Positions 63,763-64,000 of a stretch of 64,000 nucleotides of DNA are shown here, piece by piece. Under the pieces are notes generated by a model. The model was given only the letters and a program-made list of their open reading frames with translations, had not been told where the DNA came from and did not search any database. Position numbers and translations under genes: made by a program. The stretch lies in the NCBI GenBank assembly GCA_002898295.1, contig BEHX01000002.1, positions 124,001 through 188,000 of the forward strand, written 5' to 3'. The first letter of the stretch is position 1. Every line of letters begins with the position of its first letter. The DNA is from a bacterium HR21 (GTDB taxonomy: Bacteria > Bacteroidota > Ignavibacteria > Kapaibacteriales > HRBIN21).

Positions 63763-64000
63763 GCCGATACACACACCGCATGCTCCAGCGCCCATCGGAC
63801 CGTACGTACAAGCCCTGGTGACAGAGGGACGCCTGCTGTTCATCTCCGGGCAAATTGGGCTCACACCTGCCGGCTCGCTAGCCGGGGAGGACGTTCGAAC
63901 ACAAACCCGACAGGCGTTAGACAACCTCCGGGCAATCCTGCAGGCGGCTGGCGCTGGGTTGGAGCACGTGGTCAAGACCACGGTTTTCCTCCGCTCATTG
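63755..64000 (+). CDS. ridA: RidA/YjgF family enamine/imine deaminase (3' end outside window)
   Basis: The frame begins at ATG 63755, overlapping the ROK stop by 8 bases, and is open to the right edge (82 codons). It reads MREPIHTPHAPAPIGPYVQA, LLFISGQIGLTPAG, QTRQALDNLRAILQAAGAGL, VVKTTVFLRSL, which is the first two-thirds of RidA. The catalytic Arg lies beyond the edge. RidA hydrolyses reactive enamines such as 2-aminoacrylate released by PLP enzymes. Confidence 0.88.
   Translation, partial: MREPIHTPHAPAPIGPYVQALVTEGRLLFISGQIGLTPAGSLAGEDVRTQTRQALDNLRAILQAAGAGLEHVVKTTVFLRSL

Overview
The window is a gene-dense bacterial chromosome segment, roughly 60 percent GC by eye, with almost no spacer DNA; no gap between genes exceeds about 260 bases. 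Several signs point to the Bacteroidota/Chlorobiota (FCB) assemblage. Many genes have a TAnnTTTG promoter box of the Bacteroidota type just upstream. There is a type IX secretion cargo protein with a C-terminal sorting domain and a DUF5103 type IX plug protein, a TonB-dependent receptor with a carboxypeptidase-like N-terminal module, and LpxH for a lipid A outer membrane. Flagellar hook genes and a GC-rich genome fit a Kapabacteria/Ignavibacteria-like lineage better than classical Bacteroidetes. That placement is inference; no 16S or marker tree was possible.

Region by region. 1-2.2 kb: the 5' part of a lipoprotein gene and a tyrosine recombinase whose catalytic residues are eroded. 2.2-9.2 kb: an accessory island of exported proteins. 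It has three transcription units with the same promoter-like motif (GGCACACT, 13 bases, TCA) and inverted-repeat leaders, two of which share a 41-base core. They lead into small Cys-containing proteins and two large exported proteins with thioredoxin-like CxxC motifs. An outer-membrane beta-barrel gene interrupted at a G12 tract and an ECF sigma factor follow. 9.2-19.6 kb: housekeeping genes (hpnE, tRNA-Leu, tig-clpP-clpX, an exported amidohydrolase, metK-ahcY). 19.5-26 kb: a tight six-gene minus-strand operon (YbdK-type ligase, DUF58, histidine kinase, sigma-54 activator, FapA-like protein, CheR). 26.1-35.6 kb: lpxH, a CbpA-type co-chaperone, an orphan ABC ATPase, a TonB receptor, cdsA, a degenerate hydroxyacyl-CoA dehydrogenase-like protein, a MtnX-like phosphatase and a membrane histidine kinase. 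35.7-45.5 kb: a FemAB-like acyltransferase, a glycosyltransferase, an EamA transporter, then a type IX cargo / barrel / DUF5103 operon. 45.5-50.2 kb: a minus-strand operon ending in fliK-like, flgD and flgE. 50.2-50.4 kb: a dense cluster of DnaA-box-like nonamers, my candidate for the chromosomal origin. 50.4-64 kb: serS, pyk, a DJ-1 protein, a six-gene minus operon (split transketolase with a lipoprotein between the halves, a CPA2 antiporter, cca, a propeller lipoprotein), gcvPA, a DivIC-like protein, a ROK kinase and the start of ridA.

The two most interesting places are the 2.2-9.2 kb exported-protein island, which looks like a small regulon with its own promoter, leader element and possibly its own sigma factor, and the putative oriC at 50.19-50.40 kb. 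Plus-strand genes tend to be C-rich left of the latter and G-rich right of it, as expected for an origin, although the trend is noisy. Many gene starts were moved downstream of the longest reading frame on the basis of signal peptides, promoter boxes and overlaps with the upstream stop codon.
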